Shown here piece after piece: positions 1 to 63,445 of a stretch of 64,000 bases of DNA. The stretch's first letter is position 1, and the number at the start of each line of letters is the position of its first letter. Under the pieces are notes generated by a model. It was not told where the DNA came from. It saw only the letters and a list, made by a program, of their open reading frames with translations, and ran no database searches. The translations under genes were made by a program, and so were the position numbers. Source of the stretch: Prochilodus magdalenae (Eukaryota > Chordata > Actinopteri > Characiformes > Prochilodontidae); contig JAMWET010003914.1 of NCBI GenBank assembly GCA_024036415.1, positions 211,001-275,000 of the forward strand, written 5' to 3'.

Positions 1-50953
<50,953 letters not shown>

Positions 50954-50995
50954 AATGTTGATGCACCAACCACTAATCCAACCCAAGATACTTTC

Positions 50996-52345
50996 CTATA
51001 AGAAGAAGAAGAAAGGAAGATTGGTTCTTAGTTTTAAAGATAAAATGTGGAATTCAAAGTTATGTTTTATTTCATAACCCACAACTGATAACAGAACTTA
51101 GTAAATGATATTAACACTTGTAAAATAAAAGGATATTGGGAATAATGAGCCAATGTTGATATACAGTGCTGTTATGTATGTATCTGTCGATCTTTTTACT
51201 ACTACATACCTAAACTGTAGACCTGTATTAGAATTACAGAGAAATATAGATTTTATTTCTATAATGTTTTAAAGGCATAATTTTTGAGCAAAACAAAAAA
51301 ATGCAGATATTTAAGCATCACATCCAGCCCTTCAGGAGTACAGTAAATACACCACCTGCTATAACAGTGCTTAAATCTAAAGATGAGTTTGAGGCCATTC
51401 AGGGCTTTTTTCAATGGGTTTCCTTCATTTTACACGGTCGAGTCTCATTATTGTGACACCCTTCCTCCTTCCACATTTCTGGGCGCACTTCGCCACGTGG
51501 AAGGCACTCTCAACTCTGGGTATGAATCCATCCTTGCAGCAGAACAATGACAAGAAATGACTGACATTGGTTGGAAGGGTGTCGAAGACTTACAAGTGCT
51601 ACCCTGTCCTGCTAACTCCACAGACTTGAACCCAGCTAAGCTATCTGTGGGACCACCGCGATTGTCGTGTTTGCTCTATGGATCATGCCCCACACATCCT
51701 CCAGCAGCTGTGGGATGTACTGCAGTCAGCATGGCTCCAGATACCTGTGACAACCTACCAGGACCTTATTGAGTCACTCCCAGCCTGTCTAGCTGCTGTC
51801 CGTTCTGCACACAGTGGTTACTCTGGTGGTCATAATAATGTGAGTCGACTTTGTAACAAGAGGCGCAATATTTAGTTGAACGAATCTAGATGTGATACTG
51901 TGTCATGAAGTAATTTAATTTTCCAGTTAAAACATATTTCATGGATATGTATTTGCTGAATTGTTACAAGTGTCCGTTCTTGTTCTGAATTTTCACGTTT
52001 ACTAGTATTACTAACTTTACTTCTGTAAAATAATATTTTTGGTCGACAAGACCGAAAAACCTTCTAATGTGACTCTCGGTGTACAAACATGTATGCTACA
52101 ACGTCTTTAGCTAGTTAAACAGCATTTAAACGGCTTCACATCTACTGAGCTACAGCATCCTATCTGAACCCCCGGTGAGCTTTCCGCTCAAACACAGTGA
52201 CAGCAGCAGCAGCAGGGCAGCTAACCGATCCTGTCTAGACCGCTAAAACCTCTTGTACTGACTTCAACCAAGTCAGATAGTCCGTTTCGGTACAGACGGT
52301 GAACACACGACCACAAAGGCAGGTAATATTAACTGTCAGACTTAC
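50996..52345 (-). other. inferred 5' UTR intron of fig4
   Basis: It lies between the inferred leader exon donor (gtaagt) and the coding exon 1 acceptor. It contains a short Tc1-related element (51437-51850). From 52100 to 52340 it is richer in CpG and contains a cag trinucleotide patch at 52203-52214. Confidence 0.5.
51437..51850 (+). mobile_element. short Tc1-related non-autonomous element
   Basis: Imperfect terminal inverted repeats: gtcgagtctcattattgtga on the left and tcataataatgtgagtcgac on the right. Inside, broken frames retain CPANSTDLNPAKL, like the last catalytic block SPDLNPIEHLW, and LQQLWDVLQSAWLQIPVTTY, like a transposase C-terminus. At 414 bases it keeps only about the last third of the gene. 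Confidence 0.65.
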
Positions 52346-52450
52346 AAGCTGCTCCTTCTGTTACTCAATTTTGTCCCAAACCTGCTCGAAATTTCAACTA
52401 ATAAACGGAGTAGCTGTGAAAACACTGCTTCCCATCAGGTGACAGAGCTT
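52346..52450 (-). other. fig4: probable non-coding first exon of fig4 (5' UTR)
   Basis: Read on the minus strand, the sequence ends in GGAGCAGCTT followed by a strong donor, gtaagtct. The first coding exon has its own acceptor (pyrimidine tract, then tatag) 42 bases before the ATG, so a separate upstream leader exon is needed and this is the best candidate. The 5' boundary is a guess because no transcription start can be read from sequence. The exon holds no start in frame with the protein, but a 13-codon upstream reading frame lies at 52394-52435. Confidence 0.45.
52394..52435 (-). promoter_or_regulatory. possible upstream ORF in the fig4 leader
   Basis: A minus-strand ATG at 52435 opens 13 codons, starting MGSSVFTATPFIS, and closes with TGA at 52394-52396, before the inferred leader donor. 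If transcription starts upstream of 52435 it would lie in the 5' UTR and could dampen translation of fig4. It depends entirely on where the transcription start is. Confidence 0.25.
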
Positions 52451-52791
52451 CAGCTGATACGGGTACTCGGTGGAGCCAAAAAGCGCTGGAAAAAAGGCGA
52501 AAGTAAAATTGATATGTACGCATGCGCGCGCAATGTTCAAATGAGCCTGCATGTGTGTGTTTTGTATGTGTGTGTGTTGGGGGGTGGGGGTTGGTTTTAT
52601 CAGGGTCATTACAAAATAATGGCCATGACATTGCCCCTAAGCAAAGTCATATTTAAGATTTAATTTTGGGATGAGCCTGATAAAACTGAAACCATCCATA
52701 CTGGTGCTGGGTTTGTTACTGTGTTTTTTCCACCTCTTATGTATATTGGGTTCATTGATTGTTATTGGAGTTGTGGGTTTTTTATTTATTT

Positions 52792-52809
52792 ATTTTTTTT
52801 TTTTTTTTG
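52792..52809. repeat. poly(T) run
   Basis: Eighteen consecutive T after a tttatttatt stretch. Confidence 0.9.
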
Positions 52810-52860
52810 AGCCCCCCCTAAAGCACATATTCTATGTACCCCTTGGTTATAATTGTATAT

Positions 52861-52872
52861 GTGTGTATTGTT

Positions 52873-52911
<39 letters not shown>

Positions 52912-52913
52912 GT
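52861..52913. repeat. (GT)n microsatellite
   Basis: GT units with two TT interruptions. Confidence 0.95.
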
Positions 52914-54408
52914 AGATGAAATCTAGTCAAACACAAGCAAACACAAAATAAATGATTTATTCATAAACACTTTTGAAAACTTTGAAGCATTAAAAACGCC
53001 GTTGTTATGCATTCGCACTGCCTCTGGATGTCGCTGTTGACAAAGTCACCATGAACGATGTGCTCGTATGCAGTCTCAGCAGTCTTGACCTTAAATGGCA
53101 GCATTTAAAAAGCCCCATTTTAATAAGCAGATGACTTGGGAGGTCAAGATCCCACACATGACCGTTATCTGAGTGTTAGGGAGAGCTCCTCGCCTTCTCT
53201 ATCTCTACCTTGCTGTGTTTAGTCCTGAGTAAGTGGCACCTGTGATGCCAGTATACATTGAAGCAGTGATGATAAACTGGTTCACTGAGCTCCTGCAATC
53301 AGTCATGTCTAAGAAGTCACCACGTCTATGGGAGAAATGGAGGTGGAGAAGGAGGGTAGAAGACAGTGTCTTTGTGGATCCTAAAAGCCGCTTAAGGTGG
53401 CCATGCAGTGGCTGATGCTTAGACAGGTTTTAACCAGTTCCTTGCCGCTATGTATCTTGGCTGTTATTTTGACAGCATTATCACTGGGGGGAGATAAGCT
53501 GTCTAAGGAATCGGCATGGCGCCGGTGTGTCCCTCCCCCGGGTCAGACAGGCATCCCGCAGCGGAGAGGGGGCTCATGGGGAGCCGGGTTTGTGTTGGCA
53601 AGACCCCAGTGCTCTGGGAAGCATCGCACTCTCTCCCTAGTTTAAACCCCCAAGACTTGTCTACACCCTAACCGGGCTCCTCCGTTCTCTCCCTCCCTTA
53701 GCTCCAAACTTATTTTTCTTCCTTTTGTACTTCCTCCTGCTCTTCTCTGGCTTTGATGTCATTGCATTCAAGCGCACTGGCAGCTGAAGTTGTTACAGTG
53801 TATTGTACTTCTCTTTTATACAAACCTGTACAGTGTTCTACAGCTTCTTAAATGTTCAGACATGAAAGAATAGTGCTTCTGGAACAGAACAGGACAGAAT
53901 GCAAAATAACATATTTAGAATAGTAAAGCTGGTAGTTAGTCAGTATTTTTCTCTAATATCCAGATGACTTCAAGGGGTCATGAGGGGCCTCAAAGACCAA
54001 AAGTCTTGAGATGGCTCAAATATATGTATAGATGTCAACATTCCCACTGAATGCGTACGATTGACTGACTGAATGAAATAACCGAAGAATGTTATCTGTT
54101 CTCAGGCCTCTCCGGTTCTCTATCGTCACAGACATATTGTGTTTAGTTGTTGCCATTCATACAGTATGTAAATGATGGCTTTAGCTTCAACCACTTAACC
54201 CATAAGATCCCAGACCAGTTTTCCCTTAAGGTGAAATAATGAAGGGTCAGTTATAAGATCATAAAAGATCAGTCTTATTGTGACAAAGAGGTCACATGGA
54301 GTCTTCTGTAAGTATTGTAGAGTCATACTACTGGTAGCATGTGTAACAACAACCACAATTTCATAACTGGTATTCCATCATGGTGTTCTAGAAATGGAAT
54401 CAGAATGA

Positions 54409-54645
54409 GTATATGTAATATAGAATATGGGTATATGCAATGTAGAATATGGGAATATGTGATATAGAATATGGGTATATGTAATATAGAATATGGGTAT
54501 ATGTGATATAGAATATGGGTATATGTAATATAGAATATGGGTATATGTAATATAGAATATGGGTATATGTAATATAGAATATGGGTATATGTAATATAGA
54601 ATATGGGTATATGTGATATAGAATATGGGTATATGTAATATAGAA
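54409..54645. repeat. 22-base minisatellite
   Basis: About ten and a half tandem copies of atatgggtatatgtaata plus taga, with sporadic gtgatata variants. The minus-strand frame through it is a YITYTHILYYI-type repeat, a by-product of the 22-base period. Confidence 0.95.
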
Positions 54646-55113
54646 CAAGTTATCGGGACATTAGAGCTCTTAAATGGGTTGAAACCTTATAGGTACAAAA
54701 ACAAGACTTTAAAATGAGATGGTTTTGTCCCTAACTGCACTAACCAAGCATATGTGACTGCATCCAGGATGTTGGGTATAGGTCACTCAGGGACTCTATG
54801 GGTTTAGGTGAAGGTATAGCTGTATGAAGAACTTTACAGACTTTTAAAAGGCTTGTGACACATACGCCACTGTGGGCTCTTATGGGTTAAAGACTGCTTC
54901 TGATACTGTGTCATGATTTGGTTTGGCTTAAAAAAAAAGAGAGGAATTCTTCATCCAAACAGACCACATAAATCGTAAACTGTTGTGATCTTGATTCAGT
55001 AGGATTCAGCACGTTTGGCTAAATGTGATTAATTTCAAATCGAAGTTATAGATATAGAGAACAGATTTGCAGTGCTGCTTAATATGAACATATAGAAATC
55101 CAAAAGCCAAAAG

Positions 55114-55323
55114 TTGGTTGGTTGGTTTGTTGGTTGGTTGGTTGGTTGTTAGGTTGGTTGTTAGGTTGGTTGGTTGGTTGGTTGGTTGTTAGGTTGGTTG
55201 GTTGGTTGGTTGGTTGGTTGGTTTTTAGGTTGGTTGGTTGGTTGGTTGTTAGGTTGGTTGGTTGGTTGGTTGGTTGGTTGGTTGTTAGGTTGGTTGGTTG
55301 TTAGGTTGGTTGGTTGGTTGTTT
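55114..55323. repeat. (TTGG)n repeat with regular TTAGG interruptions
   Basis: A tract of about 210 bases of ttgg units broken at intervals by gttaggttgg. The reading frame across it is only a Leu/Val/Gly/Trp repeat. Confidence 0.95.
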
Positions 55324-56179
55324 GCTTCTTAATTTATTTTTTATTTACTTTTATTCCTCCACAGGATCATGTGCACTGAGGCCAAGACCATGATCCATCC
55401 CTGATCAATCACATTCAAAAATCCAGGCAAAACTTCAGCAAACTTCAGTTTTACACAGTAAAACATCCTTGTGAGTAATGCCTGGTACATGACAAAGCAA
55501 TTCAAAAGCACTACTCCACTAGTTCGACACAATAGCAACTTCTGATTTTGATATCCTGTATCATTCACAATAATGAGACAAATCTTACTCACCCTCCCAC
55601 TCTCCTCTTCTGTTACAATTTTCATAAACTACCTGATCAGTATGAAAAGGTGCGGGGGGTGTATAGTGGGGAAAATGAAGCTAGCTACGACAGTCATGAT
55701 AACAGCAAGAGAAGGGAGCACAAACATCAGCCCAATCATGTACCTGTACATAACTGTTACCACTAGCTGTTTTTAAAAACGGTTTTCGAAAACCACTTTG
55801 TTTGTTGGCAGGGTTGTCATCTTGGCTGTCCACTGATGCTGTGGAATGAGTCAGTCAAACATGTCTGCTGACGTGATCATGTGATGCATTATCAGTGCTT
55901 TGATTGGCTGTGTCATAAAACTTTCACAAAGTTGAGCTGCTTGAAACTGTTGAACCTGAGTTTCAAATGATTTGCAAGATGCTTAACTTAATGCAGCTCA
56001 AGTGCAAATTAGTTTCATGTTGCGGTTGCGGGAGCGAGTGTGCGTATGTGAGAAGATGCACTGTGATCAGAATAAAAACCCTAGTCTGGTACCCTTTAAA
56101 CTTTTGACTCTTTGCAGTGTAATGCCTTCAAGATGTTTTCCTCATACCGTACACTGTAGCAGTTCCTGTTTTCAGCTCC

Positions 56180-56450
56180 AGTTTTCAGCCTTGTTCTTGT
56201 GCATTGCTGCAGCACATATAGCTCCGGTTGCCAAATATTCTATGAGGGTTTTTATGGCGAACCCTCCATCAGGGCCCAGGCCCAGCGTGTTGCCATCAAA
56301 AGAGGAGGAGGGCAGGATTATTAGTGCAGGATCAAAGCCCTCATATGAGAGACTCACTAAGGAGTTTATACCCCTAGAGCTGAAATGTCCAGCGCTGGGA
56401 GGGAGAAACGGGATGAAAGATGGAAAACAAGAAAAAGATTTGCTGTGAAA
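56180..56450. other. GC-richer unexplained block
   Basis: A 270-base stretch that is GC-richer than the flank (for example ccatcagggcccaggcccag) and open on both strands (plus to 56448, minus 56172-56456). The translated products show no family features I recognise, and no splice sites suggest an exon chain. It could be a conserved non-coding element, an unrecognised exon, or chance. Confidence 0.3.
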
Positions 56451-56957
56451 TGACAAATAAGGTCAGTGATAGGAAAAGGGGATGTAGAAAGAGTTCAAGA
56501 TGTAGATTTTCAAGCTATGGAAAATTCCTAGCTGCCTTGCACTCTGGCATCATTAAGTGCATCTATGAGCTTGATAGCACGGCTGGACTCAGGAGACACA
56601 GGGAGCTTAACCTTGAAGCGGCTTCAAAATAATTTCATGCCAATGTCATTGAGGCAAAGCTTAGACTACTCTCTTAGATAATGTCAAGTACATTGCGGCA
56701 TCAGGAGAGGCACCAATGAAAACAAGCCGGGGTGACATTTGGACCGCAAAGCACAACATATGAACAACATATGGGACAATGTCAGTGCTCATCGTTTGCC
56801 CAGTCGATTGGTAAAAGTGAGCTTCACTAAAATGATGCATGTAAACAAATAAACTGCATCTACATGTGGGGTTCTGTAATTCTACTAATGTCACTTGTGT
56901 GTGAAACACTGTATATACTAACCCAAGATGAAAGGTTCATCAGCCCATCCCAAATCT

Positions 56958-56990
56958 ACACACACACATGCACACACACACACACACACA
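56958..56990. repeat. (CA)n microsatellite
   Basis: About 15 CA units with one TG interruption. Confidence 0.95.
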
Positions 56991-58469
56991 TAAAGTGGAT
57001 AGTTCAACATCAAGGATCCAGAGAGACAAAAATCAGACACCTGAGAGACAAAAACGAGGAAAAAATAGCATGGCAAACATAAATCCTGAGAATATGAGCA
57101 TAAAACCACCACATTTATGGTCAATTTATGGTTTGCCTAAAACGACACTGAACTAATGTTGTTTGCTTTTCACTTTTTACACTTTCACAAAACCCAAATT
57201 TGCAGAAAACTGTCATCAAAGTTGTTTTTTAAATATTAGTTTTTATTTGTTTTTACAGGTTTTCATTGCTATGTATCATAAATACAACATTCATTTAATA
57301 CTGTAACAATTTGGACAGTTTATTCTTTCAAATAAATAAAAAAGACTATATCCAGAATCCGTGTCTGGGAGATTATATACATATCACCACAGAAAGAGAG
57401 AGAGAGAGACTGTTACAGTACAGTATAGTTTAAGACCTGCTCCCTATGCTCCTTCCTCAGACTCTATCCGTGTGTATTTGCAGGTTGTATCGAGCTGTTT
57501 GCTCTGCTTATCGCAGTGTTGCAACAACGCTCTGACCCCAGAGCTCAGAAAGGTGCAGCTGAGCCGGGCTTTAAAAAGCAGTGCCTCACGTACTTATTCA
57601 GGCCTACAGAGCTCCACTCCGCACACTGTCCTACAACTAAAGCCTATAGGTCATGATCATGCCACACAGCTCATTTCACAGGTAAACTGGTTCGGGCCTC
57701 CATCACCACACATAGCATGCATAATAGTGTTTCTATCATACAGGCTGTTGTTAGTATGACCTGCTTCACATTTTTAAATCATTGGACAATCATAATCATA
57801 ACCACATAAACTCCAACACTGAGATATTTACTGGAACCTTACCCTCAACATGCTCTCAGACACCACACAGACAAACCAGGGCTGGTGTGCAGAGATAAAT
57901 ATGAAGTGGAGGTAGAGAGCAGTGGTCAGAAAAGTGGTGCCCAAGCAAATGACAGTCAAATGAGTAAAGTATACATATACCATAAATGAGAAGGCACTAC
58001 CACTTCCTGTAAATCCTAAAATTGTCTTGAAAATCTCATGAACTATCAGAAATCTAAAAGCTACTATTTGGGCTCAATAGTTTAAAGGCTAAGCACCAGT
58101 ATTATCAGGATTTCTTCTGAATAGCTATCAGTGATGATACATTTTAACAGTGGCTGAGAAATGCAAAGCAAATAAACATTTTAGAAAACAAAATAACAAA
58201 AATAAAATAAAATAAAAAATAAAAACAAATTTACAAGACCTAAAACACTTTTACAAACTCCGAAAACCCTCTGATGGAAAGTGTAGGTTTAACACTCAGG
58301 CAGTGCTTGTTAGGGACCCCTGTTCACGGTGGTAGAGCGAGTGGAGTTTGGGATGGTGACAACGTTACAGCATGTTTTGTCTATTTTATGGTACACATTA
58401 TAGCCGTCTGGCACACTTTTGTTTCTTCTGTGGAAAGTCTTTAGAGTTTTTTAAAGACCAGGTGGACCA

Positions 58470-58630
58470 GAGACGAACAGGTGATGTCTGAATCACGTAG
58501 GCTGTTTTGCAAAAGCTCTCAGCCATATTAAGCTAGCTAAGCTGGTTAGCCACTATAGCTAGCGTTACAGCCCACATACTTTCGTTTACATTTCCAGCAC
58601 TAATTTGTTCAGACGTCTCCTGTTCGTCTC
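58470..58630. repeat. foldback inverted repeat pair
   Basis: gagacgaacaggtgatgtct (58470 on) and agacgtctcctgttcgtctc (ending 58630) are imperfect inverted copies, about 20 of 23 bases including flanks, separated by about 115 bases. It may be a small hairpin element. Confidence 0.55.
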
Positions 58631-60346
58631 TTTCTTCCACTCTAGGTTTAGATTTAGGTTTGGTTGTGTGTGTTATTTCATGTAGTTGTGGTGTTAACAA
58701 AAGACTGCAAAGGGACGGCTACAGTCATGAATGCTGGCATTTGCCCGTAAAGTAGGACCCTCTCCCCTTCAGACTGACTGGACCCATTTTGACCTGAACA
58801 TGTGCTTGGTCAGAAATGAATGACATCCCAGGTATGTGGCTATTGGGATTTGGGTTGGACCAGAAGGCAAATTACCTGCAAACAGAAACAAATGAAAGTG
58901 AGAATCTCTGCGATGAGCCAAAAGATTTGCTCGGGTGTTGTCGACCTTGTGGCATACAGCAAAGATTTTAAGATGTAGATGTTGTAGAGCACTTTGACCT
59001 ATCAAAACTCGCAGCTGTGTGCTCTGGACTGTTGGTATGGTTGCAGTGTCCACTCTAACCTCTAACTTTGAACTTAGGTAAGTAATACAAACATTTTTTT
59101 GTTGTTGTTGTTGTTTGTTTGTTTTTGTCTGTTTGATTTCTTTTTAAAATTAGATTTTGCATTCATGAGTTTAATATTCAAATGCAATTACTTTATTTAA
59201 AAAATGCTTTCCCATGATTTCTTTGAATTGCATTTAACAGATTAAAAAGGACATGAAAGACACAAATGATAAAGAGTCTGTAAATTCTATCAAACTGGTG
59301 AGGCTGATTGAAGAAAAGCTTCAAAACAGAATATTATACAACGTGTCAATTATCACTGAATTACAGTTTTGGGCCTGACTGCCTTTTTAATATATTTAAA
59401 CCATTTGAACATATTTAGTCCAAAACAAACATGCTGGTCAAGACTCTTCAGTCTTGACTCTTCAACCAAAGCAACTTGGTACATTTATAGTGGAGATGTA
59501 CAAAATGAAATTAGCACAAAGACAAATCACAAAGCTTCATAGTTAGCCATGAGGGCACGTCCTTACATCCCTTGGCCTCAAGTAAAAATAGCCCATGCTT
59601 GAACTTTGCTCTCGACTCACTTTCCTCTGTAAATTCTGGCCATAAAGTCCCACTGGGCCTGAGCTGCAGTGGCGCTCTTGGATTTACAGCAACGCAGTAA
59701 TCATTTTATGTTGTTGTAATATTAGTGCATCAGGCCTCTGTGAGTGTTCCATGAAGGAGAAGAGTTTAGGGGACAGAGATTTGTGAGTGTGTCATGTACG
59801 TCTGTGAGCATGTGTGTGTGTTAGAGACAGGGAGATATTGCAAACTTGACTCTAAGCATCGTCCTCTCGCTGAGCTTGCTGAACACTGCTCCGCTGTTAA
59901 AGGAGATCTCTTTTACAGAGCGAGTAAAACAATAAGGAGTTAGCTTTATAGAAACTCCTCTCATGTTCCTGCAAAAACAAGTTATTTCACCTCCTATGAA
60001 ACAGAAGGCAGCATGGCTGAACTTCACAGATCCACTGCCTTTTCTTGCTTGGCCTGCGTGGATCGCTGCCCTTGTAGTCATAATGTTTACCTAAAATGAT
60101 AAGCAATGTTGTTTTGTCAGTGAGCCACTAGGCCACTTCAGCATCAGAGCAGATAACAGCAAAACACCTCATAGCTCACTACAGCTCCCAAAACTGCAGG
60201 AGGAGGAGAAAAGGCTTGCACACTGGAGGGTGTCTGCAGGTGTGTGTATGTGTGCATGAACAGGAGCTATCTGATTGTATCTCCTGCCTGTGTGGACACA
60301 GTGGGTTCACAGGCAGGTCCTGACAGGGCAGGTAAACATGGGGCTG

Positions 60347-60366
60347 CTCTCCTCCTCCTCCTCCTC
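60347..60366. repeat. (CTC)n microsatellite
   Basis: Six to seven ctc units. Confidence 0.85.
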
Positions 60367-61679
60367 ATTGATGTATTGTGGCAGTTCTTGCTTTTTTGAC
60401 CGATGCTGTAGAAATGTGCAAAGGTTAAAGAGCACCCTTCACTGACAATCTATTCAAAATCATCAAGACATGTTTCAGAGTAAAACAGCGCTCGATGGTC
60501 CGAAGGGAATCAATACGTTTACAAGCGGAGGTTTCTGTGAAGAGACTTCATTTAAGCTTTGAAGCATTTAATAATTGTTTAATGATTCTGGACTAAAGGA
60601 AGTGTTGTTTATCTCTGGTACCTCTTTTTTTCTGTATCTTAGACTCAAATCAGCAATGAAGATGTATGGGGTACCATGGGATGCTCCACTTTCTTCTCAT
60701 CCCATGTCTGAGTGGTTTAACCACATGGTCATATGTATCTATAATACTTTGCTAAATATGATTCTTCGCTTCATTCTCATCTCATATTGGTCTAACCGCA
60801 CTGTTACCTTGAAGTCCTTGCTCATTAGTTAATCAAATTGTGTATACAGGGCTCCCTCCACACCTTAAAGATAAAAATCAGCAGGTTTCCCATGCCTTTG
60901 TGAGCACATTCTTTGGGATTGCCTTTTTGTCTAATTCATATTGTCTAATATGCTGGAAATCTTGATGAACTCAAATTCCCAGTAAACCCAGTAATCCCAA
61001 ACACACTCAGTGAGGGTAATTTCAGGGTGCAGAAAAGCTATTTACTTTTCTTACTAATGACTTCCTGATGGCTACATATCCTTTCAGACCCATGGCATTG
61101 AGTTTCCGTATCACAGTGAAAAGACAGACAGAAAAACATGGGGATGGTTTCAGATCTGAACCAAGATCTTGAAAGCTTTAAGTGCTGCTTATCTAAGCTT
61201 TAGTGGTCTACCAGGTCTTTCAGGTGGTTATAAATGGTTTCTAGGAGTCCCATTTTCTTACTTACCACTTACCACTTACTATACTTACTTAATGGCTTTG
61301 ACTGGAAATGAAATAAATAAAGGCTGTCTTACTTTTGCCCAATTTTGTATATCTATGTCACATTTAACAAATTTTTCATGTTTTTCTATTTAAAAACACC
61401 AGCTACATTGTATGAATATTTAATGAAGTATTAACTGAATAAATGGATCAAAACGACTCAAAATTGCATGAAATAAACAAAAGTTTTTGAAGGTTTTCCC
61501 TTTTAATATAAAGTTAGCAGACACCATTCAGATGATATTCATCATTCGTTCAATTCCACTGATTCCCCACTGATTCTCCTCACCCTCCAGACCCTCTTCT
61601 CTGTTATGGCAGATCTGGAGAGCCACACATAACAGTTAGTACATTCAACTAAGTGGGCTGATTATGATTAATACTAAAC

Positions 61680-61682
<3 letters not shown>

Positions 61683-61714
<32 letters not shown>
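61683..61714. repeat. (CA)n microsatellite
   Basis: Sixteen CA units. Confidence 0.95.
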
Positions 61715-61717
<3 letters not shown>

Positions 61718-62924
61718 TGTGTCTGTTCAGTGTTTCCATTTACACTCCTCTGGCACTGGGCCAGGGTGGAGTTAAACTCGCCCAAGACAACACACTCCAA
61801 CTATTCCAAACTAATTATAAAGACTAATGGAGTCTTATCTGGTCGCTGCTGGAGGTTTGGAGAGGGAGAGCAGCTGAGAGATGGAGGAGGGTTAATGGCC
61901 ATCGCCTATGATGTTGCAATGGCTGAACAGGAGAAGGAGTGGGTTAAGAAGCCCGTCAGGCTACGCCTCACTCTCATTTAGGACTGTTTAATCATAAAGC
62001 ATGAGGAATTTAGCAGCTCAAAACACTGATGGAACTCTCTGCTGAGCTTCATTCATACGGTCAAATATAAACACACAGTGCAGGAACTGGATGACTTGAG
62101 TGACTTTCTGGCTTTCCGGTCTGGGCTGCTTTAAAGGAATGCTGACACAGCACAGATGAAAGCTACTTACTTAGCCACAAAGGTTCCATCCCCAGATACC
62201 ATCCCACAGTGAGGATTATTTATCTAAACATGTTACAAGAGTAATGTAGTTGATATTATCAGTTAACAATATAACTTACAACATAATATAAATATTATAA
62301 ATAAATTATTAGCTTATCTAATACAGTACTGTGTTGTAGTAGAGGTCCCTTATTGTATAAAACTGTACTTAATTGATTGTTTATTCGCTCTTTAAGTTAG
62401 CTTTTAGCATCAGGTAAAAAAATGAGACACATATTAATTATTACAAAGTGAAACACATTAAATATTTAAAGGTGAGACACATAGTTAAAAAAAACTGTAA
62501 TTAAAAATAATAGCAAAATGTATTCATGTGTGCATTCTTTGGCTTTATTACAATTTTAATTCTTTTCAGCCTTTCAGTTATTCAGAGATATCTACTACTA
62601 CTACTAATTACTTTTGGTGGTCCACCATGACTTTCCGGTGTTTTTTTTAAGTACTGTTTGTCTCAACTATTTTCTTTTACTTTGACTCTCCTCTTCCTGA
62701 AGGTAGTGAATTATCTAATCTCTACAGAAACATTCCCTGAAAACAAATAACTTATATTTATATTTATATTTTATATATATTTATATACCTGTTTTATATG
62801 TATATATATATACTGGTCCGGATAAAATCACGGTTTATAATCTGTGATAAGGGAATGATAGAACAAAAACTCAACCATTCTCAACTATCCCTTAGTCACC
62901 CTGGCCTGGGCCTCTCTCAAACTC

Positions 62925-63052
62925 ACTTTCTCTCTCTCTCTTTCCCCCTCTCCCTCTCCCTCTCCCCTGTCCCTCCCTCTCTCTCCCGCTCTTCTTCTCT
63001 CCGTCTCTCTCTCTCTTTCTCTCTGTCTCTCTGCATTTCTCTTTCTCTTTTG
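62925..63052. repeat. CT-rich (pyrimidine) tract
   Basis: About 130 bases almost wholly of C and T on the plus strand, mainly tctctc and tccc units. Confidence 0.95.
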
Positions 63053-63445
63053 CATTTTTAAACGATTATTTACACCCAAGGCCGCGGCAGCTGTGAGAGA
63101 AATTTAGGGAGTGTGCGGCTAAAAAAGTGCGGCAGAGAGAGAAGAAGAAAGGAAGGAGACATAACTCCCCTCTCTCTGCATGCATTTCAAGGCCGTGTTT
63201 CCCTTCCTCCTCCCTCATCCTCCTCACGCCTTGGACAGGTCATGTAGTGAGCAACTCAGTGTGTGAGTTGCAAGAGAGAGTGGGGGTGGAGGGGGGGAAA
63301 GAGGGGTAACAAGGTCTGTATTCTAAAATCTCCTTCTCACAGACAGACAGGAAGGCATGCACCTGACCTAAGCATGTGTTCGCTTAGTCCAGATCCATGT
63401 GGATCTCTCTTCACAACCTCTTTCAGATGAAGACTTTACTTCATA

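Larger units (their letters stand above)
52346..52530 (-). promoter_or_regulatory. putative fig4 promoter with NRF-1-like palindrome
   Basis: This stretch lies just upstream of the inferred leader exon and is richer in CpG than its surroundings. It includes acgcatgcgcgcg at 52518-52530, which fits the palindromic NRF-1 binding consensus (GCGCATGCGC-type) found in housekeeping promoters. No clear TATA box is seen. A TATA-less, CpG-containing promoter would suit a broadly expressed membrane-traffic gene. The position is inferred from the gene structure. Confidence 0.4.

Noticed and set aside
50954..50995. N-terminal extension of Fig4 through the 42 open bases before the ATG
   Set aside because: The extra residues do not match the family, and the ATG at 50953 aligns with the human start.
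53230..53650. Retroelement or exon in the GC-richer stretch upstream of fig4
   Set aside because: The frames are short and overlapping and match no family I know, so I do not call a feature.
54400..54648. 82-codon Tyr/Ile-rich frame
   Set aside because: By-product of a 22-base minisatellite.
55122..55304. 60-codon hydrophobic frame
   Set aside because: It is a Trp/Leu/Val/Gly translation of the TTGG repeat.
56002..56448. 148-codon frame as a real gene
   Set aside because: No recognised domain, no splice context, and an equally open opposite strand; reported only as an unexplained block.
62885..63079. Arg/Glu-rich frame
   Set aside because: Translation of a pyrimidine-rich simple tract.
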